Assembly: GCA_033065855.1 (NCBI GenBank)
Contig: JAVXUO010002792.1
Location: forward strand, 186,001-250,000
Source: Escallonia rubra
Lineage: Eukaryota > Streptophyta > Magnoliopsida > Escalloniales > Escalloniaceae
Direction of reading: 5' to 3'
Length of the DNA stretch: 64,000 nt
The first letter of the stretch is position 1. The number at the start of each line of letters is the position of its first letter. The position numbers and the translations under genes are program-made. The notes beneath the pieces are model-generated. The model saw only the letters and a list, made by a program, of their open reading frames with translations, ran no database searches and was not told where the DNA came from. Below, in pieces: positions 44,048-55,456 of the stretch.

Positions 44048-44764
44048 TGATGTTTCGGTGGTTGATTAAATGACAAAAGAAGACAGTGCCCAAGCTGTGA
44101 GTTGGTTTACTGAAATTGGCTTTGGGGGAACAAAGCATAATTCTGGCCGTTGGCTGGGCTCAAGGTTCTAGCTTGGTCGTGGATTTTATCTTCATAATCC
44201 AGGACATCATGCCAAATCTTTTGAGAATTTGGTGTTTTGCCCATTGCCTTCTTTAAGTTAGGAAGAGACCAACAACGTGATAGCCAGTGTGTGCTGTTGC
44301 CCAGCTCTGCGAGTTTCTGTTTCTCACAAAGTGGCAATTGATGAAGCAACATTGTAATAACAAAGGTTTTAGACGTCAAGTTCTCTCGTCACCTCCCCCC
44401 GCCAACCTCTCAACAACCCAAGTAGAGAGAGAAGAAAGAAGAAATAGTTGTAAACTTTTCTTTTTTTGGGGTTTAATAAGGAGAATTGCATTACTAATTA
44501 GAGTTTGTACTTTTTGACCAATGTTGCAATCTCAAATGAAAACAACAATACTATAAACCTATTACGAAACAACACCATCTAAAACTTCACCTAACCCAAC
44601 TTCAGAACCCCTATGATAGGCGTCTTTTGTTGGATGTTGTCATTTCATCTGCTGCACAGGATGTTGTCAGCGTTTTTTTTTCCTAAATAATATAAATTAA
44701 AAACTTAATAACCTGTTTATTCCATTTTTAAACTTATTTACCCGCATACAACCTTTTGTGAAAT
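44048..44764. other. Downstream of exon 4, possible 3' UTR or intron
   Basis: If the stop at 44045 is used this is 3' UTR and flank; if 44033 is a donor it is intron. No AATAAA signal close to the stop; an ATAATATAAATTAA stretch lies at 44687-44700. Nothing else recognised. Confidence 0.4.
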
Positions 44765-45160
44765 CGCAGTTCAAAACCACGTCTTCGACGAGAAAACGTG
44801 GTTTGCAAATGCGTTTTCATTTCTATATATGTTTCCCATTTTATTTTTCTAATTTAAACAAAATTGAAAGAGAAAATTGGAAACAAAAATATATTATGTT
44901 AGGAAATTAAAAATCGCATTTTTAAAAGGCGTCTTCCGAATAAATAAAGACCTTTTGGCATGACATGTAAATTACGCTTTAATGAACATCGTGGTTTCTA
45001 AATGCGTTTTCCAATGAAGTCGTGGTTGCTAATCATGACTTTCTATCAAACCAAGTGTGAATAAATCGTGTTTGAAGAACACGTTTTTAACCAAAAACGT
45101 GGTTCTTAACCACGATTTTAAATGAAGTCGTGGTTTATAACCACGTTTTTCGTTCAAGTA
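44765..45160. repeat. Scattered AACCACGT/ACGTGGTT inverted motifs
   Basis: Motifs AAAACCACGTCTTCG, AACGTGGTTTGCAAATGCG, AAAACGTGGTTCTTAACCACG and AGTCGTGGTTTATAACCACG form short palindromes. The same motif class makes the denser array at 48380-48830. Confidence 0.75.
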
Positions 45161-45394
45161 GCATAGACATTATAAGAGAAGTCCCACATAAAAGGTCATT
45201 AGTAGCCTGCATTTCATCACCTCACCTGCACCATCTACATTCTTTCTTCGCGTAGAATCCCTCCGTGCCGCATATACCTAAAACATGACTTACACCCAAT
45301 GCACCAAAAGTGCGAAGAACTCACATTCTTTAAACCCAAAAACAAAGAGAATAGGAAAAAGCAGAATGACAAAAATTGCACTTCTTAAAATCTG
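45161..45394. other. Spacer, nothing recognised
   Basis: Non-coding AT-rich DNA between the palindromic motifs and Mutator-like copy D. Confidence 0.45.
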
Positions 45395-46471
45395 GGGTTA
45401 ATTACACTTATGTCCCTGAGGTTTAGGTGTAATTACACGCGTGTCCATAAGTTTGGAAAATAGGCACTTATATCCTTTGACCTAACGGAATACCCAAATA
45501 CATAACAGAATTGTCGAAATGACCATATTGCCCATGATCTCTCTTCAAATTTTCAAATGCCAATCATCTCTTCAAATTAGGGTTCCATTCAGTTTCAAAT
45601 TAGGGTTTCAAAACCCTTTCGAAGCCCTAATTTTTCAAATTAGAGTTTCAAAATTTCAAAATTAGGTTTTCCAAACCCTAATTTGACAAATTAGGGATTT
45701 CAAAGCCATAATCTTTCAAATTAGGGTACATTTGTTCAATTTAGGGTTTTAGGGAAACACTGATGAATCTCCCCCTTCCCTTCCCCCCAACCCCGCTGCC
45801 TATCTCTCCCTTCCCACAGCTCGCCCCCTCTCCATCCTCGCCGGCGCCATTACAGCCATGGCCGCATATCTGCCGCTACACACACCGCCGCCCCTCCCTC
45901 TCCCTAACCTGCTGCCTGCCCCTCTTCCTCTCCGCCGATGACAACAGGCCCACCGCCGCACAACGAGTCCACCGTTGCACAACGAGCCCATCGTGTTCTG
46001 GTAGAGGGAAGAGGATGTCGGCGGCGAGGTGGGGTGAGGGAGGTGACTGCCGGCTTGGTGGGGTGAAGGAGGGGCTGCCGTCGGGGTGGGCTGAAGGAAG
46101 GGGCTGTCGGCGGCTAGGTGGGGTGAGGGAGGGGGCTGCCGGCGGTGAGGTAGGGTGAGGGAGGGGGCTGCAGGCGGCATGGGGCGAGGGAGGGGGCGAC
46201 TGGAAATTCAGATTTGGAAGAGAGTTTCTAAAAATATTTGGAGAGAGAAACTCATTTCTTTAAAAATTAGGTTTTTAACAAGGGTTGTATTGTCATTTAA
46301 AAAATACATATTGATGACATCACCGAAAAAGTACACTTTTTGGACGGATACTTGACGGATGGACACAAGTGTTACCTTTTTAACGTTTGTGGACACGGTT
46401 TGTTACCTTTTGAAACTGTGTCCTTGACTGTAATTACACCTAAACCTCAGGGACATAAGTGTAATTAACCC
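45395..46471. mobile_element. Mutator-like element, copy D
   Basis: Ends GGGTTAATTACACTTATGTC (45395) and ...GACATAAGTGTAATTAACCC (46471), inverted and near-identical over the first about 45 bp, then related. Interior: palindromic AAATTAGGGTTTC (45565-45750), C-rich CCCTTCCC stretch, then GGGGCTGCCGGCGG repeats (46050-46200), the same layout as copy A. The proline- and glycine-rich open frames are low complexity. I could not confirm a 9-bp duplication. Confidence 0.85.
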
Positions 46472-47071
46472 TTATTTGTAAGTGGAGTGGGTCAAATCGC
46501 ACTTGAGGTATAATAGAAGGGGTCATGGCTTTTGTTGCTAAATATTGCTTATGACAATTTGTAATGTAGACATATGTAGCAACAAATTTTTAGAAGAACT
46601 TTTTTTTGTATTACTAAAGATATTTAACGACAATCATTTGTTGCAATACGTGCGGGGCGGGGGGGGGGGGGGGGGGTGTCGACTATTCCTACTACTGAGT
46701 TATAGCCAAAATATCTACAGTTTCTACTAATATAAAAATCCACATATCAAAGGCGAAAAGGAAAAAGGAAAAAGGAAAAAAATACCAGAGTAATAATGGT
46801 ACACATAGTAAGCCCTCTTGACAGCGATCATTCTGGATAACATTCCAGTCCCTTGGGATGTAGACAATGCGTAGTTACATTCTTCAACAATTTAACCTAA
46901 TGGTAGAAGGCTTTAGGGAAAGAAATAAAAGAAATAAGTTATACTACTTCTGAACGTGTAGATCCCTAAAAATAATTTTTTAGACCAAAATACCCTTATT
47001 TTGTTTAAAAATCACTTTTCTCCCATTCAAAATATAATTAAGATGCTTAGAATCTAGATTTTGCTAACATT
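46472..47071. other. Spacer with an 18-G homopolymer
   Basis: Non-coding. G(18) at 46659-46676 and GGAAAAA repeats at 46757-46780. Confidence 0.5.
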
Positions 47072-47183
47072 TGTTCAAGTGTTACATTTTTAACGTTTGT
47101 GGACACGGTTTGTTACCTTTTGAAACTTTGTGTCCTTGACTGTAATTACACCTAAACCTCAGGGACATAAGTGTAATTAACCC
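47072..47183. mobile_element. Mutator-like element, copy E (right end only)
   Basis: About 110 bp nearly identical to the right terminus of copy D (CGTTTGTGGACACGGTTTGT ... GTGTAATTAACCC). The left end and interior are absent. Confidence 0.85.
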
Positions 47184-47480
47184 TAAAATCTGAATGGCAG
47201 TAGATAATTTTACAAAGAGGCAGCATCAAGTGGAAAATGTACAGCACATGTATACTTTCATTGACTGATGAAGGCAATAATCATAATTCTAGCTATGTAC
47301 TTCCATATTGAGAATATCTATTTGTTAGTTATTGGTTGTAATGCCCCGGATGTATATGTTAAAAAACAAAGGTAGATGCTTCTACCATTCATAAGAAATG
47401 AATATGTTCAAGTTATATGCAATGTTAGTCAATAGCATATGGACCAGCTTATATTAGTCATTGGCAACATGTGTATGTTG

Positions 47481-47725
47481 ACATTTGTTTATTAGAACAA
47501 ATATGGAAGTCTAAAGATGCAAGAAAACATCATTATAATGTTCTTAAGCATGAGACACATACAAAAAGTGTTTTCATCTATTCAATTCAGTTTTTATGGA
47601 AGACATTTCTTTGTTAGAACAAAGAAATAAGTCTAAAGATGCAAGAAGACATTGTTATACTGTTTTGAAGCATAAGAGACATACATGTACTGTTTTTGTC
47701 CATTCACTTCAATTTTTTAATTCAA
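47481..47725 (+). repeat. Tandem duplication, 121-bp period
   Basis: ACATTTGTTTATTAGAACAA... at 47481 recurs as ACATTTCTTTGTTAGAACAA... at 47602. Both contain AGTCTAAAGATGCAAGAA and a GAGACATACA motif. Non-coding. The surrounding 47184-48379 holds no recognisable gene. Confidence 0.82.
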
Positions 47726-48379
47726 GTTACATGCTTTCGACTTGATTAGACTCTTACAATATTTAGGAAACTATCATCCTTTGAGTTACAATAAATGCAC
47801 ATAAACCAAAGGTATGCTAAATCAACGGCGGAAGTTCGTGCAGATATAATTCAAGCAAGTAATAAATATATGAATCTCCTTTCCATGGATGATCCACATT
47901 AGTTTGAGAGTTTTATATGAACCTATTAAATTGTGTTGATTATGATGCTTCCATTATGTTGGTTTAAAACAAAAACTAACATAACTATTGTTAGTGACTC
48001 ATCAATACCTAATCGTACTGGTGTTGTCCAATTAGGTAATGCATCTTTTTCTTTTTCTCTTTGGGTTTTTAATGAGCTATTGAGGGGATTGGTTCGGGAT
48101 GCTTGCAAAAACCTTGTGGCAATGATAATTTGTTTTCCTCACAAATCTTTCTATTGGTGTACAATCATGCTATGAAGATAATGAAACTTTAATCAACTTT
48201 CTTGAGCAATGCACATGCAGGTTATGTAAACAAGCCAAAGGGATTCAGACCACCATACAAAATATGCACATATTGTGATGCAGTTGTCTTTGTTTTCATT
48301 TCAACAAAGAAGTTGTGGTTGTAAACGACTTAAAGCGGACAAAGCCTTTCAAAAAAAACATTTCAGTCGAATTGTAAAA

Positions 48380-48830
48380 TTGACTTGAACCAAAACGTGG
48401 TTTCAAACGTGACTTGAGAAGAAACGTGTTTCCCAATATATTTTTGAGTAAAACGTGGTTCAAAACCACGATTTACGAGAAAACGTGGTTCAAATCCACG
48501 ATTTATGAGAAAACGTGGTTCAAAACCACGATTTTTAGTAAAATGTGGTTTCGAAACACGTTTCTTATAAATCGTGGGTTTGAACCACGTTTTCTCATAA
48601 ATCGTGGGTTTGAACAACGTTTTCTGTTAACGATTTTCATTTTCCTGTTGCTGGTTGAATGAACAGAAAACGTGTTTCGTGTCCAGTGAACACGTTTTTC
48701 GTTCCAAACGTTCGTCGTTGGAAACGGATTTCTGTTAAAAACGTTGTGCAATTTCATTTGAATCTTGGTTTTTACTTCAATTAAAATTGTGGCTGAAACC
48801 ACGGCTTCTATGGAAATCGCTTTTTTTAAC
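48380..48830. repeat. Palindrome array built on AAAACGTGGTT
   Basis: From 48380 to about 48540 the unit AAAACGTGGTTCAAAACCAC with GATTTAYGAG spacers repeats about five times (28-30-bp period). From about 48545 to 48640 it repeats in the inverse orientation (ATCGTGGGTTTGAACCACG). Each unit is a small palindrome and the two halves are inverted, so the region can fold as many short hairpins or one long one. Open frames on both strands (48363-48662) are translations of the repeat. Confidence 0.88.
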
Positions 48831-49139
48831 AATGATTTCTCGTAAATGCGTTGTGCAATTTCAATTGAAGCTTGGTTTTCACTTTAACACTACTCGTGTT
48901 TGCAAAGCATGGCTTCTATGGGCAACTGGGTGCTTGTGTGGCTCCTCAAATATGGGCACTTAGTGTGCTTACTTAGTGATGTCAGCGTGTGTGTTTCTCT
49001 CATATGGGAAGGTGTTCATTGTCCGTGATTCTTTCTTTCTCTCTTTCTCAGAGTACCACTGGTTCTCCACAATGTTCTATCCTCTTGAATTTTCTCTGGT
49101 TAGTGGGTCTCTTTTGAGATTTCAAGAAAATATTTTTCG

Positions 49140-49709
49140 TTAATGAAATACACCTGCAGCTTCCGCAGTTAGATCATGTTCTTCAGTTTCCACCTGTGGC
49201 AAGTTGTAGTATATATAATTATTATTATTGCCTTCATCAGTTAGTGAAAGTATACCTATAGCTGCCATAATTGGATCATGTCGTACATTTTCGAATTGAT
49301 GCGGCCTCTTTGAACAATATTTTTCAATCAATGAAACTACACCTGCAGCTGCAAAAGTTAGAGCATGTTCTTCAGTTACCATTTGTGGCGCCTTCTTTGA
49401 ACAGTATTGTAGTCGGTTGTTAGCAACTTGAGATCCATGTTCTTTTAAAGTCTTTTCTAGTATACATGTATGTCTCTTATCTCAATGCAATGTTCTTACA
49501 TCTTTGCACTTTTTCCTTTCTTCTAATAAAGACGTGCCCATAGATGACACGTCTTTAAGTTTATAGTCTAGGCTAGTCAGTATCCCATTGGTTGAGATAC
49601 GTGTTGTCAGTCAAAAGTATCTTTTTCCCAAAAATAGTTGAAGCGTCAACGGCTATTTGACAACACCAGTGTTGAACTTATAATTTATAATATTTCAAGC
49701 AAGACCAAA

Positions 49710-49751
<42 letters not shown>

Positions 49752-50317
49752 CTGGAGAATTAGCACTAACTTATTTCAACATTGATTAAATTTGTATCTG
49801 AAGCTTCGCGATTTTGATATTCATCTGTTTCAACTTGACTAGGCAACCTCTTTGAAGGGCATGGAGGTCCTCTACTGGCAAGTTCAGTATCGGTCAATAA
49901 AACCTGACATGTAGCTGCCATAATTGGTTCATGTTGTTCAGTTTTCACTTGATGCAGCTTCTTTGGAGACTATTTTTCAGTTAATGAAACTATACTTGTA
50001 ACGGTCAAAATTGGATCATCCAGGCTCTACCTCTTTGAACAGTACAGTTGTCGGCAGTTAGCAACTTGAGCTTTATGTTCTTCTAAAGTTTTTTCTAGTC
50101 CACGTCTCTTATCCTTAAGAACAATATGATGATGTGCTCTAGCATCTTTGCACTTCCTCCTTCGTTCTAATAAAGACATGTTGACATACGACTGTAGCAA
50201 CTTTAGAGTGCAGGTCGGTCCATGTGCGACTGATTGAGATAAATGTTGTATACTGTTAAAATATGTCCCTAAATACTGGGGGAGATAAATAGGGGTTGAC
50301 CTACATTGAACCATCAT
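49140..50317 (-). pseudogene. Unidentified coiled-coil gene relic with a duplicated segment
   Basis: Two minus-strand segments are paralogous. 50190-50030 reads SLLERRRKCKDARAHHHIV, DKRRGLEKTLEEHKAQVAN, CRQLYCSKR. 49545-49385 reads SLLEERKKCKDV, LEKTLKEHGSQVANNRLQYC. Each is followed on the minus strand by about 30-residue repeats of the pattern QVxTEEHxxxxAAAG (for example VTEEHALTFAAAGVVSLIEK and KTEQHEPIMAATCQVLLTD). An in-frame stop breaks the second copy. Coding-like, charged and heptad-like, with no transposon signature. I do not recognise the family; it could be part of a larger chromatin or cytoskeletal coiled-coil protein, but no evidence decides that. A (TA)n tract at 49711-49748 interrupts it. 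Confidence 0.5.
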
Positions 50318-50898
50318 TCCTCAATGTCCTACAAACATGTTGTCTCTGTCTCTTTAGTTCTAAGATGAAATATGCTGATAGAGCACCATCCAATAACAAT
50401 TGATGAGAATGCTCTCCATCAGTCTGTTCATTTGCGTATCAGATAAGACCACCACCAGGCAAATATGAAATTCCAAGATACAACCTGCGAAATTGGTACA
50501 AAGAAAAACAGGGAGGAGGACTATACATGCAACATGTATGCAAAAAAATGTTGTCATGGCCAGCACTCAACTGCGAACACAAGAAATTCGAGTCAATATA
50601 GATCATAAATGACGAGAGCCACCCCATGTGCATGTCATGCGTTAGATTGACATGCTAGCCAGATGCAAGAGGATTAACATAGCTGTAATAATTAAAGGAA
50701 ATTCGGAAGGGCGGCCTATTTCTAACTTTAATTCTAATTGACATGATTTGAATAGGTAAAGAGCCAGAGTGGTTGGATGAATTGGACAAAATCCGAAACA
50801 ACTAAAGTCTGGAATAAGATGAGATTGATATCTAGCCAATCTTCGTTAAAGATAATCTCATTCCTATGTGTTTCAAATGAACCACAAAGATATAAGTG

Positions 50899-51139
50899 CT
50901 GCCTCCGTCCCCAAAAAGGTTGATCGTATTTCTTTTTTGGACTGTCCAAAAAAAATGATCACTTTCTAAATTAAGAAAGATTCTGTAGGTGTTTTCGTAA
51001 TTACCTTTTTACACTTTAATCTAATTCTATTTCTCTCTACACATTTAGTCCTTCACCAACCCATTTTCTCTCTCCTAATCCACTTTATTCCCCCCCCCCC
51101 CTCTCTCTTGGGTAGAAATAATTTTGAACAGATGGAGTG
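50899..51139. mobile_element. Stowaway-like MITE, same family
   Basis: Ends CTGCCTCCGTCCCCAAAAA and ...TGAACAGATGGAGTG. The interior shares GATTCTGTAGGTGTTTT, CTAATTCTATTTCTCTC and a C tract (51087-51100) with the other two copies in reverse orientation. Confidence 0.75.
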
Positions 51140-52133
51140 TTATATTACGAGATGAAATTGTGTATATCGAGGGAGAGGATCTATGAAGCCAATCGACCAA
51201 TCACTCAAACTCGTACCCTTATTTTCCTGTAGATAGTTATATAATGGGCCAACCACACTGTACAAAGGCAAGGACATTCTAAGGAAAGATGATTAAGGGT
51301 TTCAGAGTTATGTTAAAAAAAGACACTGATTTTACTACCATTCATTCCTAAAGGATAAAGAGAGAAAAGTAAGGGAAGTATATCAAGGAGATTTGCCGGA
51401 GAAAAACTTGAATTTTACATAGAAAAAAGAAGAGACCACAAGACTTGCCAGAGTTGAATGGGAATAATTTGGATCCTGGACGAGCTTAACATTTTTCTAT
51501 GAATAGAGAGCATCATAGGCTGAGCGGACTGCAAAATTTCCACTTTCACTAATGTTCTAGACGCTTTGGTCCTTGAATTCTACCCTTGATATATGAGCGC
51601 TTAGGATATCTTGAGCAATTTAACCTCGCAGTTTTCCCTCGATGTATAAGTGCTTAGGATATCTTGCCGAGACATTGCCCATTAAATCAGCAATGTCAGT
51701 TGAAAAAAAAGTAGTTTACTTACCTAGCAGTCCATTTACACCATTTACCATTAAATCTGCTAGCTTAGATAATGAATTGTTTTAGCCTTATAAGTCCCAA
51801 GAGACATTACCGAGAGTTTAGAAAGCAATTATTTGCCCATAAAAGAATTAACTTTCCATTACCCACTTGCCATCGTACTCCCAAGTGCAAAGTCCCCTTG
51901 TCCGCTATTATTCCTGCCACGCCCATGAAAAGTTTGCTTGGCTTGGAGAGTTCGTGAAAGAGCTATGCTTGCAATACCTCACCGTGAATGTGAATGCAAC
52001 CAAGGAAGGTTGGTTGACGAAGAGTCGCCTAGCCTACTTTAGCAAGTAATGCAGCATTAAAAAGTCTTGTATAACGGAACTCTAAACCACATTTATTTGT
52101 GAGCCCACTCGGACAATGTCAGTTTACCTAATA
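51140..52133. other. Spacer, no gene recognised
   Basis: Short open frames at 51772-52049 have no domain. A 30-bp near-duplicate containing TGTAT/ATGAGCGCTTAGGATATCTTG is seen around 51588-51611 and 51640-51662. Confidence 0.45.
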
Positions 52134-53215
52134 TGTAATATCCTAGTCTGAAATTGGGCTTATAAATTTACTTGGATTATTAGCCATTGCTCGTTTAGTG
52201 AAACTTTACTGTTTATCAATGATTTAATGGTATAAATTGAGAAGAGTAAAATGTAGAGATAAATTTTTTTATCATTTTGGCAACTGCAAGCACGTATAAA
52301 AATATTTCTAGCATGGGGGAGCTTGCATTTTGAGAATATCTATATTTGAGATAATCTTTGTCAGTGGATTAAAGTGTGTTAAATGCATATCTGACAGTTT
52401 TGTGCTTTTAGGTCTTATAGCACCAATCTACGGAACACCAAATTTCAGGGATGAAATTTTAGGAAAAAATATTATAATACATTGTACCTAGGGTTGGTAG
52501 CATGGTAAATTCTAGAAAATTACTTATTACTCTAGCGGCATTTGTTGTAAGTGATATTAAATTAGAATCTTTAGCGACAATTATTGTGGAAGATATTACT
52601 TACGGCCTTTAACAACATTTTATTTATAACAATTGCAAATGAATGATATTAGTGGCAATAGTAAGTTAGAGTTTATTACGTAATGATAAGATATCAATCT
52701 AGTCATTTTCATCATTTTGGGGGAGAGGGAGAGGGAGAGAGAGAGAGAGAGAGTATGCTACTTAAAATTTAAAAAGAAGGGAAGAAAAATAGTCAAAAGG
52801 AGAGGGGGGGGGGGAAAGAAAAAGTAGAGAAATAGAGAGAATAATAAAGCAGAGGCTGCAGGAGACGATCCATGAAAATGTAAAGTATCAGAGTCCCTTT
52901 ATACTTTGATAATTCCTAATGTCTTGTAGATAATAGACTTTGGTTTTAGAAATTTATGGAGCTTGTCTCTCCATGAACCTCGAGTTTTACTTGTCAATAG
53001 AGTACTCATTTTAAGGATGTTATTAGCGAGGTCTTGAGAAATCATTAAGTATTGCTCTTGCTAGCTTGGTTTATGGTTTGGAGTTTTGTGGTATTTAAGA
53101 ATTTCTATCTGCATGTTATAGTAAGGCTTGGCAGAGCCCTTAGTGGGAATCCAATAGCCTTGCGGACAGTAACAGACCTAACTCATGGGCCCAACCGTGG
53201 GTTTGCGTCGTGACA
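52134..53215 (+). repeat. LTR1
   Basis: 1082 bp. Contains an internal CAAATTTCAGGGATGAAATTT motif (52438-52458) followed by an A-rich purine tract and TACATTGTACC, i.e. a decayed second polypurine/LTR-start junction. A (GA)n tract at 52724-52752 and a G run at 52805-52814. Confidence 0.85.
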
Positions 53216-53218
53216 GAA

Positions 53219-53230
53219 TGTTATCAGGGC
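53219..53230 (+). promoter_or_regulatory. Primer-binding site (tRNA-Met type)
   Basis: TGTTATCAGGGC against the consensus TGGTATCAGAGC, placed four bases after LTR1. Confidence 0.75.
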
Positions 53231-53976
53231 AATACGGTCTTGTGATACTAAGAGCATAAGTAATGACCTAACTGGTTGGGTTTTAGAAACGTAAGTTCTA
53301 ATCTAAATATGGCATAATATTTGAAGTTGCTGAGATTGTGATTCCTGATTTTGACCTATGTTTAGGTTATATATAACATTACGAGTTCTTCCTTCGTTTG
53401 GGTGAAGCTGGCTTAGGATCGTGAGGAGAGTTGCAGTTCTGGTTGCCGAAAACCTAACCAAGATGGTGGAGCTACATGTAACACAATAGCTATTTAGATA
53501 ATATAAGGTTGTGATTTACACATTTAGGGTGTAGAGACCATGGGACTTTTGGAAGGTGATGTGGCCTCTCGAGGTTAAAGACATGCGAAATTGAGGGAAA
53601 ATTTGCTTGGAATTGGTTATGTGTGATTATGAATTCCCAAATTTTGGTGACTTACAAATTCTTGGGAATGTAGGCTTTGGAGTGAAAAGTACAGTTGAAA
53701 TAAACAACTAAATTCAAACTTCATAATCATCAGGTTGTGAGGTTCTACGACCGTTAGAGCGTCAACTCTGATCTGATATGTTCAAACTTAGTGCTACGAT
53801 TTGAGCAAGAATTGTGACGCTTGGGTGTTTGTGGAAATGAATTTTGAGTGCAAAGGTCAGTCACTGCTCGGCTGCTATGTCAGTTGCTATCAGAGTTACA
53901 TAACAAAAGCGTAGTGCCTAAAGGTTGTAAATATTGTGTGAAGTTCGAGGCCAAATTTCTTTTAATAGGAGACGAA

Positions 53977-54986
53977 TGTAATAATCTGGTCTCAAATTTT
54001 GCTTATGGTCAGTTGTGATGATTTACTTGGACTATTAGCGACCATTGCTCGTTTGGTGAGGCTTTAGAGTTTAGCGAGGTTTAGTGGCATAATTGGAGAA
54101 AGAGTAAAATGTTGAGATAACATTTAAACTATTTTGGCGACTGTGAACCCGTAAAAAATTATTTCCAGCATATGAGAGCTTGTGATATTTGAGGCAGTCT
54201 TTATCGCTGGGTTGGAGTGTGTGAAACGCATATCTGACAGCTTTGTGCTTTTAGGCATTTAGCAGCAACCTAGGAAATACCAAAATTCAAGGACGACATT
54301 TCTTTGAAGGGGTAGATAATGTAATATCTCGCACCTAAGGCTGGTTGCATTGCAAATTCTAGCAATTTACTTATTGCTTTAGCAGGATTTGTTGTAAGTG
54401 ATACTCCCTCTGTCCCACATAAATTGATCACTTTCTTTTTGCACGCATATTAAGGATTTAGGTCATATATTGTGTATTTCTCATTTTACCCTTTAGAGAG
54501 AGGAGGGGAAGAAAGTGGGCCCCAGAGAAAAAATGAGTTGATAAGTGTTAAATGTGGAGAGAGAAATAGAATAAAAAAGTGTAAGAAGGTGGGTCAGGAG
54601 AGAGAAAATGAGTTGGTTGAGAGTTCAATGTGAAGAGAGAAATAGAATAAAAAAGTATAAAAAGGTAAATTAGTAAAAATACCTATAGAATCTTTCTTAA
54701 TTTGAAAGTGATCAATTATAGGACGAGCCAAAAAGAAAATATGATCAATTTATGTGGGATGGATGAAGTACAAAATTGAACTCTTCAGTAAGGATTCTTG
54801 TGAGCTACGTTATTTGTGACCTTCAACAATATTTTATTTATAAGCATAAGTTGCAATTGAATGATGTGGGGTGCAATAGAGGAATAATTGAAACTTATGT
54901 AGTGACCTGGAAAATTATAACTAAACTAGGGATTATTACATAGTCATAAGATATTAATCTCAATTTTCATTTCCCTTTGGGAGGAA

Positions 54987-55034
<48 letters not shown>

Positions 55035-55456
55035 GGGAAGCAAAGGATTCAAAAGGGAGAGAAAAAGAAAAAAAGAAGAAACACAGAGTGTGAGACGAGG
55101 TAAAGGCTGCGTGATATGATCGCTAGAATTCAGAGTCCTTTTAGAATATGCCAATTCATTATGGCTTCTTGTTAGCGAACTTCTCTTGAAATTTTTTAAG
55201 GAGCTTATGTTTTCATGAACCTCGGGTTTTACTTGTCAGTAGACTACTAATTTTTAGGATGTTATTCGCGACGTTTTTGAGCATTCAATAAGTGCTGCTT
55301 GTGGAAGCTAATTAATGGTGTAGAGTTGAGTGGATTTACGAATTTATATGTGTAGGTTATAGTACGGCTTGGCAGATCCCTTGGTGAGAATGCAATGGGC
55401 CTGTGGCCGGTCACAGATCTCACTCATAGGCCCAACTGTGAGTTTGGGTCATAACA
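53977..55456 (+). repeat. LTR2 (with nested MITE)
   Basis: About 1.11 kb after removing the MITE at 54404-54768. The internal junction motif is better preserved here: AAATTCAAGGACGACATTTC then TTGAAGGGGTAGATAATGTAATATC (54282-54322). (AT)n at 54988-55031. Confidence 0.85.
54404..54768 (+). mobile_element. Stowaway-like MITE in LTR2
   Basis: TA at 54402-54403 and 54769-54770. Ends CTCCCTCTGTCCCACATAAA and ...TTTATGTGGGATGGATGAAG, inverted over about 28 bp. 365 bp, no coding. It is the best-preserved copy of the family in the window and absent from LTR1, so it inserted after the element. Confidence 0.92.

Larger units (their letters stand above)
52134..55456 (+). mobile_element. Short-interior LTR retrotransposon (non-autonomous gypsy type)
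   Basis: LTR1 52134-53215 and LTR2 53977-55456 are direct repeats. Both start TGTAATA.TCTGGTCT-like and end ...GTGGGTTTG.GTC.TAACA-like. LTR2 is longer because a MITE (54404-54768) sits in it. After LTR1 comes TGTTATCAGGGC (53219-53230), matching 10 of 12 bases of the tRNA-Met primer-binding site of gypsy elements. Before LTR2 is a purine-rich tract (TTTTAATAGGAGACGAA, 53960-53976). The 0.76-kb interior has no gag or pol, so it depends on other elements. No matching 5-bp target duplication was found (TAATA against AATGA), so one end may be rearranged. Confidence 0.85.

Noticed and set aside
44100..44379. 90-codon minus-strand frame just after exon 4
   Set aside because: No domain, codon use like flanking non-coding DNA, and antisense to the likely 3' end of the gene.
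44630..44660. Candidate last ARGLU1 exon (codons resembling LSF near 44638)
   Set aside because: No AG acceptor directly precedes the Leu codon, so the frame cannot be joined to exon 4.
46659..46676. G(18) homopolymer as a functional G-quadruplex
   Set aside because: Single uninterrupted G runs also occur at 11480-11497 and 52805-52814 and may be partly assembly artefacts; no surrounding gene to regulate.
51772..52049. Overlapping short frames on the + strand
   Set aside because: No domain, no splice partner and no conserved motif.
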